DNA from: an uncultured Oscillospiraceae bacterium
GTDB lineage: Bacteria; Bacillota; Clostridia; Oscillospirales; Ruminococcaceae
Assembly (NCBI GenBank): GCA_934488695.1
Contig: CAKSSH010000001.1
Span: 10,076-74,075 of the forward strand
Direction of reading: 5' to 3'
DNA length: 64,000 bases
Shown here one piece after another: positions 24,710 through 33,213 of this stretch. A model generated the notes under the pieces. The model saw only the letters and a program-made list of their open reading frames with translations, ran no database searches and had not been told where the DNA came from. Both the position numbers and the translations under genes were made by a program. The stretch's first letter is position 1. Every line of letters begins with the position of its first letter.

Positions 24710-26055
24710 ATTGTAGGTCTGTAATTGCCGGCGTTCTATGTTTTGCTCTTTGTATGGGAATGAGCAGCTGTAAGGGCAAAAAAAACACCAGTAGTACGGT
24801 TGCGGAAACAGAATCCTCTGTTTCCGATCAATCGGCGACAGATAAAAATTCGTCAAAAGTTAGCGATATTTCTTCTTTGGACGTTTCTGCCGTGTCCGGA
24901 AGCCGTCAAGCAAGCAGTAGTAAAAAAAATGATAAGGTGTCAAGCAGTAATCCTGTGCCAAGCAGCAAAAAGCCGTCGCAGGCTGCTTCTCAGCTTGACT
25001 CCGTGCCGCTGCGGCCGATTGATTCAGAACGGTATTACGGAAAACAGCTTTTAAAAAAGACGGGAAGTGCTGCCGAAAACGCGGCATACAACGCCTTTGT
25101 GGAGCAAATCGGCAATTATCAAAAGACGGTTGTTTTTGATTTTGACCTGACGATAGAGGAGGCAAAAAAGGCGTATTCTTACTATCGTGATGACTGGCCG
25201 CAGCATTTTTGGCGAGGAAATCAATACCATTTTTCCGCGCGTAATAATAAGGTTGTTACCATGACTTTTTCGGACATAACCGAAACGCCGGACCAGCTCC
25301 GGCAGAAGATGCAGCGTGTCACAGCTCAGGCTGAGGTTATTTTGAGTCAATTGAGCGCGTCAATGAGCGAATTTGAGCGGGAACGGCTGATTCACGATGC
25401 GATTATCAATAAGGTTCGATTTGATACGACACTAAAAGCGCCGGATGCGCACGACCTGTACGGCGCACTGGTGAACGGTAAAGCGGTTTGTGAGGGATAT
25501 GCTGCAGCCTTTCAGTACCTCATGCGTCAAGCCGGTATTCAATGTATCGTTGCTAAAGGGACGCTTACACAGGGCGGTCAGTCCGTTAACCATGCGTGGA
25601 ATATGGCGGAGATAGCCGGACAGTTTTATCATGTGGATGTTACGGCGGATGACCCGGTCATTTCCGGCTTTGACGATGTTTTAAAATTTAATTATTTCAA
25701 CGTGACACAACAGCGCATCTTGCGCGATCATACTTTGGAAGACAACGCTTATCCATTGCCGTCCGCCACGTCGGAAAAGTATGAATTTTTTAACCGAAAC
25801 GAACTGGTTTTTGACACGCTGAGCGTTGACGCGGTGGCTCGCGCCTATGTATACAGTGTGCGTCACGGCTATGCTTTTGCACATTTGCGACTGGTGAGCG
25901 GACGGGCAGAGGAAACGACTGCTTATTTGCAGCGTAATTTGTATTCTGTTGTGGATCGTGCTAATGAAATGCTGGGCGAAAAGAAAATTGAGACAAACGG
26001 CCAAATTCTTGTGATCACCGATTCGCTGAACAATATTTGCAGTATAAAGCTGTGA
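24706..26055 (+). CDS. Transglutaminase-like lipoprotein
   Basis: 449 residues with lipoprotein signal peptide (SSCKGKK, Cys24 region), a long Ser/Lys-rich linker to about residue 105, and a transglutaminase-like core. The Cys-His-Asp triad is visible as AVCEGYAAAF (Cys), VNHAWNMAEI (His) and YHVDVTADDP (Asp). Extracytoplasmic transglutaminase-like proteins of Clostridia act as peptidases or on cell-wall cross-links; substrate unknown. It is coupled to rsmI through ATGA. Confidence 0.82.
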   Translation: MNCRSVIAGVLCFALCMGMSSCKGKKNTSSTVAETESSVSDQSATDKNSSKVSDISSLDVSAVSGSRQASSSKKNDKVSSSNPVPSSKKPSQAASQLDSVPLRPIDSERYYGKQLLKKTGSAAENAAYNAFVEQIGNYQKTVVFDFDLTIEEAKKAYSYYRDDWPQHFWRGNQYHFSARNNKVVTMTFSDITETPDQLRQKMQRVTAQAEVILSQLSASMSEFERERLIHDAIINKVRFDTTLKAPDAHDLYGALVNGKAVCEGYAAAFQYLMRQAGIQCIVAKGTLTQGGQSVNHAWNMAEIAGQFYHVDVTADDPVISGFDDVLKFNYFNVTQQRILRDHTLEDNAYPLPSATSEKYEFFNRNELVFDTLSVDAVARAYVYSVRHGYAFAHLRLVSGRAEETTAYLQRNLYSVVDRANEMLGEKKIETNGQILVITDSLNNICSIKL

Positions 26056-26061
26056 CCGGGC

Positions 26062-26090
26062 TTGTTCTTTGCAAAAAAATATGCTACAAT
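26062..26090 (+). promoter_or_regulatory. Sigma-A-type promoter upstream of the SLAP-like gene
   Basis: TTGTTC (26062-26067), 17 bases, TACAAT (26085-26090), starting just past the stop of the transglutaminase gene. Confidence 0.7.
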
Positions 26091-26127
26091 ATTTGAAAAA
26101 TAGTAATTTCGGGACAGGAGAAAATTT

Positions 26128-26760
26128 ATGGCAATAAAAAAGAATCAGCAAAACGAAGCGGATATTTTATCCGGAGAGCTGGAGCGGCTGCGGCGCCAGA
26201 CGGCTGAATTGGACCTTTCCGGCAGAAAAGCACAGCAGCGAAAAAAGAAACGTGTTGTGCTGCTGTCTGTTCTGACGGCGGTGGTTTTGCTTTCGGCGTT
26301 GATCGGTACAGTGATATATCTGAACGGACAGAGTGAGGTCAGCTGGGGGCCGAATGTTGCTGCGTCGGAAAGAACCGAAGAAAAGACCGAGGCTCATGAA
26401 AAACGGCTTAAAAAAATGGACGCTGCCATGAAAGAAAACGAGCAGGAGCGGCAGGGGCTTTGCTTTGCCGGGTACGACGCTTTCTTTGATGAAGAGGGAA
26501 ACCTGATTGTAGACGGGTATTTCCGTAATTTTACCGGCCATGAGGTTTATAATATCACCGGCAATGTTACGGTGACAACGCCGAACGAGGACAATGTCGG
26601 CGCGGCTTATTTTGAGTTTCCGGAGAAAGAGTTCGGGTCGCTCAAAAGCGGAAAATCTCGCCCGTGGCGACTGATTTTTGAAGATGATTATGTGAATGTT
26701 AATATTACAAACCTTTCAAAATTCAACATTACAACCGAGTTTGAATACTATCAAAAGTAA
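26128..26760 (+). CDS. Membrane-anchored protein with coiled coil and SLAP-like domain
   Basis: 210 residues: a charged N-terminal coiled coil (ILSGELERLRRQTAELDL), a single membrane helix (about 46-67), a second Glu/Lys coil, and a C-terminal beta domain (about 115-208). That domain runs FFDEEGNLIVDGYFRNFTGHEVYNI and ends GSLKSGKSRPWRLIFEDDYV, the pattern of SLAP domains (beta-rich extracytoplasmic modules in Firmicutes). Its own promoter and a bidirectional terminator bracket it, so it is monocistronic. The SLAP assignment rests on the GxLKxGxSRPWxxxF pattern; role unknown. Confidence 0.68.
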   Translation: MAIKKNQQNEADILSGELERLRRQTAELDLSGRKAQQRKKKRVVLLSVLTAVVLLSALIGTVIYLNGQSEVSWGPNVAASERTEEKTEAHEKRLKKMDAAMKENEQERQGLCFAGYDAFFDEEGNLIVDGYFRNFTGHEVYNITGNVTVTTPNEDNVGAAYFEFPEKEFGSLKSGKSRPWRLIFEDDYVNVNITNLSKFNITTEFEYYQK

Positions 26761-26765
26761 AACAA

Positions 26766-26802
26766 AAAGGGATGATTTCCCTCGGGGAAATCATCCCTTT
26801 TG
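26766..26802. terminator. Bidirectional intrinsic terminator
   Basis: A perfect 16-bp stem, AAAGGGATGATTTCCC / GGGAAATCATCCCTTT, around TCG, with T-rich and A-rich flanks. It ends the convergent SLAP-like and small minus-strand genes. Confidence 0.92.
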
Positions 26803-26808
26803 CGGGAC

Positions 26809-27018
26809 TTAGTGAAACCGACACGGCATGCTGTCCAAAAAGCTTTCGACCGAGTTTATTGCTTTGTCGGCGCCTTTTTTAATGTTCTTTTTGGCGCGGC
26901 GATAGGTCTTGGAATTTTGTACGGCAGGCAACGTTACGGCGCCTAATGCTCCCAGTGTGATGCCGGCGGCCATTCCGATAGCAACGCCTGCAGTCATATT
27001 TTTACCTTTCGTTTTCAT
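26809..27018 (-). CDS. Small single-pass membrane protein, YtxH-like in shape
   Basis: 69 residues: a short basic start, one Gly/Ala-rich membrane helix (AGVAIGMAAGITLGALGAV), and a Lys-rich tail KTYRRAKKNIKKGADKAINS. A ribosome site AAAAGGAGCGATTTT precedes ATG 27018. Its size and shape resemble YtxH-type small membrane proteins, but similarity is too short to claim family membership. It is divergent from trmL and closed by the shared terminator. Confidence 0.7.
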   Translation of the reverse strand: MKTKGKNMTAGVAIGMAAGITLGALGAVTLPAVQNSKTYRRAKKNIKKGADKAINSVESFLDSMPCRFH

Positions 27019-27098
27019 AAAATCGCTCCTTTTCTTTAAGACTTTGCTATTATCATATCCCGAAATGTCCGTTTCACTCCCGAGAAAAGAGGAAAATC

Positions 27099-27611
27099 AT
27101 GCCGCAATTAAATCTTGTGCTTGTAGAGCCGCAAATCCCGCAAAATACCGGCAATATTGCACGAACCTGTGCCGTTACCGGCGCCAGATTGCATATTGTA
27201 AAGCCAATGGGCTTTACAGTTGATGACAAAAAATTAAAACACGCCGGGCTGGATTATTGGCACCTGTTGGACATTACCTATTATGAAAGCTTGGATGATT
27301 TTTTAAAACTGCATGCGCAGGACGCAGAGCGTTTTTATTTTTTCAGCACCAAGTCGCATCGGGTGTACAGCGACGTTGTTTACCCGGACGGGTGTTATCT
27401 GTTTTTCGGCCGTGAGGATCGCGGGCTGCCGGAAACATTGTTATTGCAAAATCGGGAACGCTGTGTCCGTATGCCGATGATTTCGCAGGCACGCAGTTTA
27501 AACCTGTCTAACTCGGTTGCAATCGGGGCGTATGAGGTGCTGCGGCAGTGGAATTTTCCCAATCTTGAGAATTTCGGAACGCTTTTTGACGAAAAAAGCG
27601 CTTTTTGTTAA
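27099..27611 (+). CDS. trmL: tRNA (cytidine/uridine-2'-O-)-methyltransferase TrmL
   Basis: 170 residues of the knotted SPOUT family. Diagnostic parts are LVLVEPQIPQNTGNIARTCAVTGARL near the start, LYFFGREDRGLPE-type YLFFGREDRGLPETLL, and the knot end RMPMISQARSLNLSNSVAIGAYE. TrmL methylates the wobble base of tRNA-Leu. A hairpin overlapping its 3' end may terminate transcription. Confidence 0.95.
   Translation: MPQLNLVLVEPQIPQNTGNIARTCAVTGARLHIVKPMGFTVDDKKLKHAGLDYWHLLDITYYESLDDFLKLHAQDAERFYFFSTKSHRVYSDVVYPDGCYLFFGREDRGLPETLLLQNRERCVRMPMISQARSLNLSNSVAIGAYEVLRQWNFPNLENFGTLFDEKSAFC
27580..27607 (+). terminator. Possible terminator overlapping the end of trmL
   Basis: CGCTTTTT (27580-27587) pairs with AAAAAAGCG around GACG and is followed by CTTTTTG. 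The stem is AT-rich and inside the coding end, so activity is uncertain. Confidence 0.4.
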
Positions 27612-27620
27612 AAAAATATC

Positions 27621-27649
27621 TTGCAAAATTGAGCGGAATGAGATAGAAT
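27621..27649 (+). promoter_or_regulatory. Sigma-A-type promoter of pgk-tpiA-gpmI
   Basis: TTGCAA (27621-27626), 17 bases, TAGAAT (27644-27649), 51 bases before the pgk ATG. Confidence 0.75.
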
Positions 27650-27699
27650 AATTAACGGAGAATCAGAAGTTTGGAAATTGATGGGAAAGGAAGATTTTT

Positions 27700-28893
27700 A
27701 TGACGTCTGTAAACAAAAAAACAGTTGAGGATATTGAGGTCCGCGGTAAGCGGGTGCTGGTCCGCTGTGATTTTAACGTTCCTTTTAAGGACGGAAAGAT
27801 TTCGGATGATAAACGTATTCGCGGCGCGCTTAAGACCATTCAATATTTGAAGGATCACGGCGCAAAGGTTATTCTTTGCTCTCATATGGGTCGCCCGAAG
27901 GGAGAATTTAACCCGGCTTTTTCATTGGCGCCGGTTGCGAAACGTCTTTCGGAGCTGCTCGGCTGTGAGGTCAAGATGGCTAAGGATGTTATCGGAGAGG
28001 ACGCTCAAAGAATCGTTTCTTCGCTGCAGGACGGGGAGATCGCCCTGCTTGAAAATGTGCGTTTCCATAAAGAAGAAACTGCAAATGCCCCCGATTTTGC
28101 AAAGAAGCTGGCTTCCTTTGCAGATATTTTTGTCAATGACGCTTTTGGTACTGCGCATAGAGCGCACGCCTCCACAGAGGGAGTCTCTCATTACCTGCCC
28201 TCAGTTTGCGGTTTCCTGATTCAAAAAGAAATCAGCATTATGGGCAAAGCGCTCAACGACCCCAAAAGACCCTTTGTGGCTATTCTCGGCGGTGCTAAGG
28301 TCTCGGACAAGATTGGTGTTATCAACAGCCTGCTTGAGAAGTGCGACACAATCATTATCGGCGGCGGTATGGCGTACACCTTCTTTAAAGCATGCGGTCA
28401 CGATATCGGCACCTCTATTTGTGAGGACGATAAAATTGAACTTGCGCGGGATATTATGAAAAAAGCACGCGATAAGGGTGTAAACTTCCTGCTTCCGGTG
28501 GATAATGTAATCGGCCGTGAATACAAAGAGGAAACCACCTATATGCGTATTTATTCCGATTCTATCCCGGACGGTTGGATGGGTCTGGACATCGGCGAAA
28601 AGACGCAGGAGCTGTTTGCTAAAACGCTGATTGGTGCCGGAACCGTTATCTGGAACGGTCCGATGGGCGTTTCCGAATGGAAGAACTTTGCATCCGGTAC
28701 AGTATCTGTGGCTCGCGGTGTTGCGGAAAGCGGCGCCATCTCCATTATCGGCGGCGGCGATTCTGCGGCCGCGGTCGAAAATCTCGGCTTTGCCGATAAG
28801 ATGACCCATATTTCCACCGGCGGCGGTGCTTCTCTTGAGTTTTTGGAGGGCTTGGAGCTGCCCGGCATCGCTTGCTTGCAGGATAAAGAATAA
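27700..28893 (+). CDS. pgk: Phosphoglycerate kinase
   Basis: 397 residues, the usual length. The signature [17 protein letters not shown] is near residue 19. Substrate-binding SHMGRPKG, the hinge [14 protein letters not shown], and ATP-binding [10 protein letters not shown] and [11 protein letters not shown] are intact. It interconverts 1,3-bisphosphoglycerate and 3-phosphoglycerate with ATP formation. First gene of a glycolytic operon; the preceding enzyme gene gap is not in this window. Confidence 0.98.
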   Translation: MTSVNKKTVEDIEVRGKRVLVRCDFNVPFKDGKISDDKRIRGALKTIQYLKDHGAKVILCSHMGRPKGEFNPAFSLAPVAKRLSELLGCEVKMAKDVIGEDAQRIVSSLQDGEIALLENVRFHKEETANAPDFAKKLASFADIFVNDAFGTAHRAHASTEGVSHYLPSVCGFLIQKEISIMGKALNDPKRPFVAILGGAKVSDKIGVINSLLEKCDTIIIGGGMAYTFFKACGHDIGTSICEDDKIELARDIMKKARDKGVNFLLPVDNVIGREYKEETTYMRIYSDSIPDGWMGLDIGEKTQELFAKTLIGAGTVIWNGPMGVSEWKNFASGTVSVARGVAESGAISIIGGGDSAAAVENLGFADKMTHISTGGGASLEFLEGLELPGIACLQDKE

Positions 28894-28898
28894 AAGAG

Positions 28899-28924
28899 CA
28901 GGCAGCTTTTTAAAAAGCTGCCTG
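28899..28924 (+). other. Intercistronic perfect palindrome between pgk and tpiA
   Basis: The halves CAGGCAGCTTTTT and AAAAAGCTGCCTG make a perfect 26-base palindrome, here without a downstream T-run. It may fold in mRNA and tune the ratio of pgk to tpiA message, or partly terminate. Confidence 0.6.
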
Positions 28925-28947
28925 TCCGTTTGTCAGGAGGAACTGAA

Positions 28948-29715
28948 ATGAATAAAAAATTGAGAAAAGCTGTCATTGCCGGCAACTGGAAGATGAATAA
29001 GACGCCGCGTGAGGCAGCAGCTTTGGTTTGTGAATTGAAAAAGACCGTTGCCGATGCCGGCTGCGAGGTGGTCATCTGTGTTCCGTTTGTCGATTTGGAA
29101 ACGGCATTGCGGGAAACGGCCGGAACCGAAATTCGGGTCGGTGCGGAAAATTGCCATTTTGAAAAAAGCGGAGCCTTTACGGGCGAAATCTCGGCGGATA
29201 TGCTGGCGGAAATGGGCGTAGAATATGTTATTATTGGCCATTCCGAGAGACGGACCTATTTTGGCGAAACCAATGAAACGGTCAATCTGCGGACACTTGC
29301 AGCACTGCGTGCCGGTCTGAAGCCGATTGTTTGTGTCGGTGAAACGCTGGAACAGCGCGAGCAGGGAATCACTCGGGAGCTGGTTGCCATGCAGGTGAAA
29401 ATTGCCTTGCAGGGCGTTACGGCAGATGAAATGAAACGGCTGATCATTGCTTATGAGCCTGTTTGGGCTATTGGTACCGGCAAGACGGCAACCAGTGAAC
29501 AGGCAAACGAGGTCAATGCTTGTATTCGAGCAACGGTGGCGGAGCTTTACGGCCAGGCTGTTGCGGATGGTTTGACGGTGCAGTACGGCGGATCCATGAA
29601 TGCCAAAAATGCAGAGGAGCTGCTGGCTCAGCCGGATGTTGACGGCGGTTTGATTGGCGGCGCTTCTCTGAAGGCGGAGGATTTTGGTATTATTGTCCGG
29701 GCAGCCGGCAAGTAA
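28948..29715 (+). CDS. tpiA: Triose-phosphate isomerase
   Basis: 255 residues of the TIM barrel. The start [12 protein letters not shown] holds the active-site Asn and Lys, GHSERRTYF holds the catalytic His, and [14 protein letters not shown] holds the catalytic Glu and the flexible loop. [11 protein letters not shown] closes the phosphate site. GTCAGGAGGAACTGAA precedes ATG 28948. It interconverts dihydroxyacetone phosphate and glyceraldehyde 3-phosphate. Confidence 0.98.
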   Translation: MNKKLRKAVIAGNWKMNKTPREAAALVCELKKTVADAGCEVVICVPFVDLETALRETAGTEIRVGAENCHFEKSGAFTGEISADMLAEMGVEYVIIGHSERRTYFGETNETVNLRTLAALRAGLKPIVCVGETLEQREQGITRELVAMQVKIALQGVTADEMKRLIIAYEPVWAIGTGKTATSEQANEVNACIRATVAELYGQAVADGLTVQYGGSMNAKNAEELLAQPDVDGGLIGGASLKAEDFGIIVRAAGK

Positions 29716-29728
29716 AAGAGGTAAAAAA

Positions 29729-31243
29729 ATGAGTAAAAAACCACTTGTTTTAATGATTTTGGACGGATTCGGGAACGGTCCTGCTAAGGATAATGCCATA
29801 TATTCTGCAAAAACCCCGAACTTAGATCGCCTTTTTCGGGAAAATCCGCTGACAGAGATCGGCGCGTCCGGGGAAAGTGTCGGTCTGCCGGAGGGACAGA
29901 TGGGAAACAGTGAGGTTGGGCATACTAATATCGGTGCCGGCCGGATTGTATACCAGGAGCTGACGAGAATTTCCAAAACTATCCGGGAAGGTAAGCTTGC
30001 CCAAAACGAGGCACTTGCCAATGCTATGCAGCATGCTGCTGCGAACGGAAATACACTGCATCTGATGGGTCTTTTGTCGGACGGTGGTGTGCACAGCCAT
30101 CAGGAACATTTGTATGGGCTTTTGGAAATGGCCAAGTCGTTCGGCGTTCAAAAAGCATATGTACATTGTTTTTTGGACGGACGGGATGTTCCGCCCAAGT
30201 CCGGTGCAGAGTACATTGACGCGTTGCAGCACAAGCTTTCCGAGATTGGAATCGGTGAAATTGCAACTGTCATGGGACGTTATTATGCGATGGATCGTGA
30301 TAATCGTTGGGAACGGGTTGAAAAAGCGTATGCCGCCATGGTGTACGGTGAGGGCGTTGTATGTAATGACGCGCATCGGGCAGTTTTAGATTCTTATGCC
30401 CGGGACGTGACCGACGAGTTTGTCGTTCCGACGGTTTGCAACAAAGAGGGCGTTATCCGTCCGCAGGATTCGGTGATTTTCTTTAATTTCCGTCCTGACC
30501 GTGCCCGGGAAATCACCCGTACGCTGGTCGATCCGGATTTTCAGGGATTTGAGCGCCGCGGCGGTGCAGTGCTTCCGCATTTTGTTTGCATGACACAATA
30601 TGACGCGACCATGCCGAATGTGTCGGTTGCTTTTTCTCCGCAGTCGCTTAAAAACACATTGGGAGAATACCTTTCTCAGCATGGTATGACACAGCTTCGT
30701 ATTGCCGAAACCGAAAAGTATGCGCACGTGACCTTTTTCTTTAATGGCGGCGTTGAAACAGTTTACAACGGTGAGGATCGCTGCCTTATTGCATCTCCTA
30801 AGGTTGCAACCTATGATTTGAAGCCGGAGATGAGTGCTTTTGAAGTAACGGACAATGTGGTTGAGCGTATTGAAAGCGGAAAATATGATGTTATAATTTT
30901 GAATTATGCTAATTGCGACATGGTCGGTCACACCGGTGTTTTTGAAGCGGCAGTTGCTGCGGTCGAGGCGGTGGACACCTGTGTCGGTCGGGTTGTTGAT
31001 GCTACACTGAAGATGGGCGGCCGGCTGTTAATCACGGCCGATCACGGTAACGCTGATCATATGCGCGATGAGGACGGGAAACCGTTTACCGCGCACACCA
31101 CAAATCCCGTTCCGTTCTGTGTTGTCGGCGAGGCTTGTAAATTGCGTGATGGCGGAATTTTGGCTGACATTGCGCCGACCATGCTGAAAATGCTGAATCT
31201 TCCTCAACCGGCTGAAATGACCGGGAAAAGCATTATTTTGTAA
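29729..31243 (+). CDS. gpmI: Phosphoglycerate mutase, cofactor-independent, Mn-dependent
   Basis: 504 residues of the alkaline-phosphatase superfamily. [12 protein letters not shown] provides the first metal Asp, [17 protein letters not shown] the catalytic Ser, [12 protein letters not shown] and [14 protein letters not shown] the substrate site, and DMVGHTG plus [11 protein letters not shown] the remaining metal ligands. It interconverts 3- and 2-phosphoglycerate. ATG 29729 follows AAGAGGTAAAAAA and lies 13 bases after tpiA. A good terminator ends the operon; no eno is present here. Confidence 0.97.
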   Translation: MSKKPLVLMILDGFGNGPAKDNAIYSAKTPNLDRLFRENPLTEIGASGESVGLPEGQMGNSEVGHTNIGAGRIVYQELTRISKTIREGKLAQNEALANAMQHAAANGNTLHLMGLLSDGGVHSHQEHLYGLLEMAKSFGVQKAYVHCFLDGRDVPPKSGAEYIDALQHKLSEIGIGEIATVMGRYYAMDRDNRWERVEKAYAAMVYGEGVVCNDAHRAVLDSYARDVTDEFVVPTVCNKEGVIRPQDSVIFFNFRPDRAREITRTLVDPDFQGFERRGGAVLPHFVCMTQYDATMPNVSVAFSPQSLKNTLGEYLSQHGMTQLRIAETEKYAHVTFFFNGGVETVYNGEDRCLIASPKVATYDLKPEMSAFEVTDNVVERIESGKYDVIILNYANCDMVGHTGVFEAAVAAVEAVDTCVGRVVDATLKMGGRLLITADHGNADHMRDEDGKPFTAHTTNPVPFCVVGEACKLRDGGILADIAPTMLKMLNLPQPAEMTGKSIIL

Positions 31244-31249
31244 ACAAAA

Positions 31250-31283
31250 AATGAGCAAAAGAAAAACTTTTGCTCATTTTTTT
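31250..31283 (+). terminator. Intrinsic terminator of the glycolytic operon
   Basis: AATGAGCAAAAG pairs with CTTTTGCTCATT around AAAAA, followed by a T-run. Confidence 0.88.
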
Positions 31284-31292
31284 ATCGGGGTC

Positions 31293-31321
31293 TTGATTTT
31301 TGCAGCGGCAAAGGATATAAT
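31293..31321 (+). promoter_or_regulatory. Sigma-A-type promoter of the Cys/Asp-rich mini-protein gene
   Basis: TTGATT (31293-31298), 17 bases, TATAAT (31316-31321), 36 bases before the ATG. Confidence 0.85.
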
Positions 31322-31356
31322 AGAGTAAACAGTTTTATTGAACGGAGGTTTTTTCT

Positions 31357-31584
31357 ATGTTGAAAAAAGTTTTGGCCGTGATCGGATTTGTAGCTTTGAT
31401 TGCCGGAACAGTTGCCGGTGTGCTTTACTTCTTAAAACTTCGCCGTGAAGACGAAGAGCGTGACGAGTTTGATTTTGACAATTATGATTTTGATGATTGC
31501 TGCTGTGACGATTGTGACTGCCCCGAGGGCTGTGACGAGGATGCCTGCGCAGACGAAAAAAAATCAGAAGATTCGGACAAATAA
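31357..31584 (+). CDS. Small membrane protein with a Cys/Asp-rich C-terminal tail
   Basis: 75 residues: one membrane helix (about 4-26), a short basic KLRRE stretch, then a strongly acidic tail in which seven Cys are packed into CCCDDCDCPEGCDEDAC (about residues 48-64), ending KKSEDSDK. The positive-inside rule puts the tail in the cytoplasm. The Cys/Asp spacing suggests metal or redox binding, but I know no named family. ACGGAGGTTTTTTCT precedes the ATG, and its own promoter and terminator make it a free-standing gene, so it is almost certainly expressed. Confidence 0.8.
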   Translation: MLKKVLAVIGFVALIAGTVAGVLYFLKLRREDEERDEFDFDNYDFDDCCCDDCDCPEGCDEDACADEKKSEDSDK

Positions 31585-31593
31585 GCAGTTAAA

Positions 31594-31625
31594 AAGCCGG
31601 GACATGAGATGTCCCGGCTTTTTTT
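31594..31625. terminator. Terminator between the mini-protein gene and the DeoR gene
   Basis: AAGCCGGGACAT pairs with ATGTCCCGGCTT around GAG, with T-run on the plus strand and A-run on the other side, so it serves both convergent genes. Confidence 0.9.
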
Positions 31626-31628
31626 ATG

Positions 31629-32318
31629 TCAATTTTCAGTGAGAACAGCTGTCAATTCATTTTCGCTACACAGAATATGCGTTGAGCGTTTGCCGACCTT
31701 TTCCCGATCACATAAAAAATAGCTTTTTCGAGACTGCGGCAGCAAAGCACGACGCAAATGAGTTTCAGCTTCGCTGTAGTCATATACCTTGCCGTCGCAA
31801 AAGCCGCTGCTGGAGAAGAAAAAAGCGTCAAAATAGACACTTTGAGCCATTTTAACCGCCCACTCGCCCGAAAAATTTTTAGAAAGTCGATCATACCGCC
31901 CGCCCAAGCAAAATGTCGGGATATCCAGCTCGGAAAGCAGCTGGCAAAGCTCGGCACCGTAGGTATAAACAACCAATCCTTTTTTGTGTTCAAGATAAGG
32001 GGCCATATGCAGGCAGGTCGAGGATCCATCAATAAACACAGTGCTGTTTTCCGAAACGAGCTCAGCCGCTTTGCGGGCGATCATGTCCTTAGCACGGTGA
32101 TTTTTTTGCAGACGCAGCTCAATCGGGGTGTTGACGTTGCTCCGAATCAGCTCGGCGCCGCCATAGCTGCGCTGTATCAGACCCATTCGCTGAAGCTCGG
32201 CCAGCTGACGCCGAATTGTCGACGGACTGGTATAGGTTGCGGATGCTAAAAATTTCACTGTGGCAAAGCCGTTTTTTTGAATAAGCCCCACCAATTTATC
32301 TATTTGTTCTTCTCTCAT
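31629..32318 (-). CDS. DeoR-family transcriptional regulator
   Basis: 229 residues with an N-terminal winged helix-turn-helix (LVGLIQKNGFATVKFLASATYTSPSTIRRQLAELQRMGLIQRSYGGA) and a C-terminal sugar-phosphate-sensing domain (VFIDGSSTCLHMAPYL, FCLGGRYDRLSKNFSG). Members repress sugar operons until a phosphorylated intermediate binds. It is divergent from the HAD/AraM/AraD operon and probably controls it. ATG 32318 follows AGGTG; the upstream frame extension runs through the hairpin leader and is not used. Confidence 0.88.
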   Translation of the reverse strand: MREEQIDKLVGLIQKNGFATVKFLASATYTSPSTIRRQLAELQRMGLIQRSYGGAELIRSNVNTPIELRLQKNHRAKDMIARKAAELVSENSTVFIDGSSTCLHMAPYLEHKKGLVVYTYGAELCQLLSELDIPTFCLGGRYDRLSKNFSGEWAVKMAQSVYFDAFFFSSSGFCDGKVYDYSEAETHLRRALLPQSRKSYFLCDREKVGKRSTHILCSENELTAVLTEN

Positions 32319-32335
32319 TGTACACCTGCACAATC

Positions 32336-32371
32336 GCTCAAAAAACAGCGCAAAAAATGCGCGTTTTGAGC
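32336..32371 (-). promoter_or_regulatory. Hairpin in the leader of the DeoR gene
   Basis: GCTCAAAA (32336-32343) pairs with TTTTGAGC (32364-32371) enclosing an inner GCGCA / TGCGC stem. It lies about 20 bases upstream of the DeoR start and could be an operator for autoregulation or a leader RNA structure. Confidence 0.45.
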
Positions 32372-32408
32372 TGTTTTTGTGGAAATATAGCATATTAAGC
32401 GCCAAATA

Positions 32409-32436
32409 TTGCGTAATAAATCAATTCTGGTATAAT
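32409..32436 (+). promoter_or_regulatory. Promoter of the HAD/AraM/AraD operon
   Basis: TTGCGT (32409-32414), 16 bases, TATAAT (32431-32436), 40 bases before the HAD gene start. It is divergent from the DeoR gene. Confidence 0.75.
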
Positions 32437-32475
32437 GATATCAGAATCTATCGGAGCTGTCAAGGAGAAAACAAA

Positions 32476-33213
32476 ATGAGCAAGAACAAAATTCGTTTAT
32501 TTGCTTTTGATTTGGACGGAACACTGACACAACACAAGACACCGCTTTCGGCGGAAAATCGCGCAGTTTTGGAAATGCTTGCCCGAAAATTTCATCTTTG
32601 CATGGTCGGCGCGGGGATGTGTCGACGTATTTATGAGCAGATGGGACGGTTTCCACTGGATATTATCGGGAATTATGGAATGCAAACGGCGTTATACAAT
32701 GCAGAGAGGGATGTGCTTGAAATTGTTGAGGATACAACCGTTCCGGCAGATTGTGCAATAATCGAAAAGCGGGTGACCGATCTGCGGGAAAGGCACGGAT
32801 TTTGTCATTTTTCCGGAGACAATGTGGAATACCATGCGTCCGGCTGCATTACATTTCCAATTTTAGGGACTGCTGCTGCCGCACCCGACAAGCTTGCCTT
32901 TGATCCGGATCGAGCAAAAAGACGGGCTATTTATGCGGATGTATGCAGTATGTTTCCGGAGTATACGGTGTTTGTGGGCGGTTCTTCTTCCTTTGATATT
33001 GTACCGAGGCCGTTTAACAAATACTATGCACTGGATCGGTATTGTCAACAAAAAGGGTTTTCGCATAGCGAAGTGGTTTTTGTAGGAGACGATTATGGAA
33101 TGGGCGGAAATGACGAATCGGTTTACCGGTCGGATATTTTGTTTTTAAAAACAGATGATTATCGAAAATTTCCGCAAATTATTCGGCGGTTTTTAGAGGA
33201 GGAATCGTTGTGA
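32476..33213 (+). CDS. HAD-IIB sugar phosphatase, phosphomannomutase-like
   Basis: 245 residues with HAD motif I LFAFDLDGTLT, a cap region, and the C-terminal FVGDDYGMGGNDESV, which resembles the GDxTxxGGND motif of eukaryote-type phosphomannomutase (PMM2) more than the Cof-type GDxxND. The segment VFVGGSSSFDIVPRPFNKYYAL also matches the PMM layout (IGG...SFDVFP...K). So it may be a sugar phosphatase or mutase in this branch. It is the first gene of the operon; AAGGAGAAAACAAA precedes ATG 32476. It overlaps the next gene by four bases. Confidence 0.82.
   Translation: MSKNKIRLFAFDLDGTLTQHKTPLSAENRAVLEMLARKFHLCMVGAGMCRRIYEQMGRFPLDIIGNYGMQTALYNAERDVLEIVEDTTVPADCAIIEKRVTDLRERHGFCHFSGDNVEYHASGCITFPILGTAAAAPDKLAFDPDRAKRRAIYADVCSMFPEYTVFVGGSSSFDIVPRPFNKYYALDRYCQQKGFSHSEVVFVGDDYGMGGNDESVYRSDILFLKTDDYRKFPQIIRRFLEEESL

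Noticed and set aside
28933..30021. A 362-codon open frame on the minus strand across tpiA and gpmI
   Set aside because: It is antisense to two enzymes with intact active sites and has no recognisable domain.
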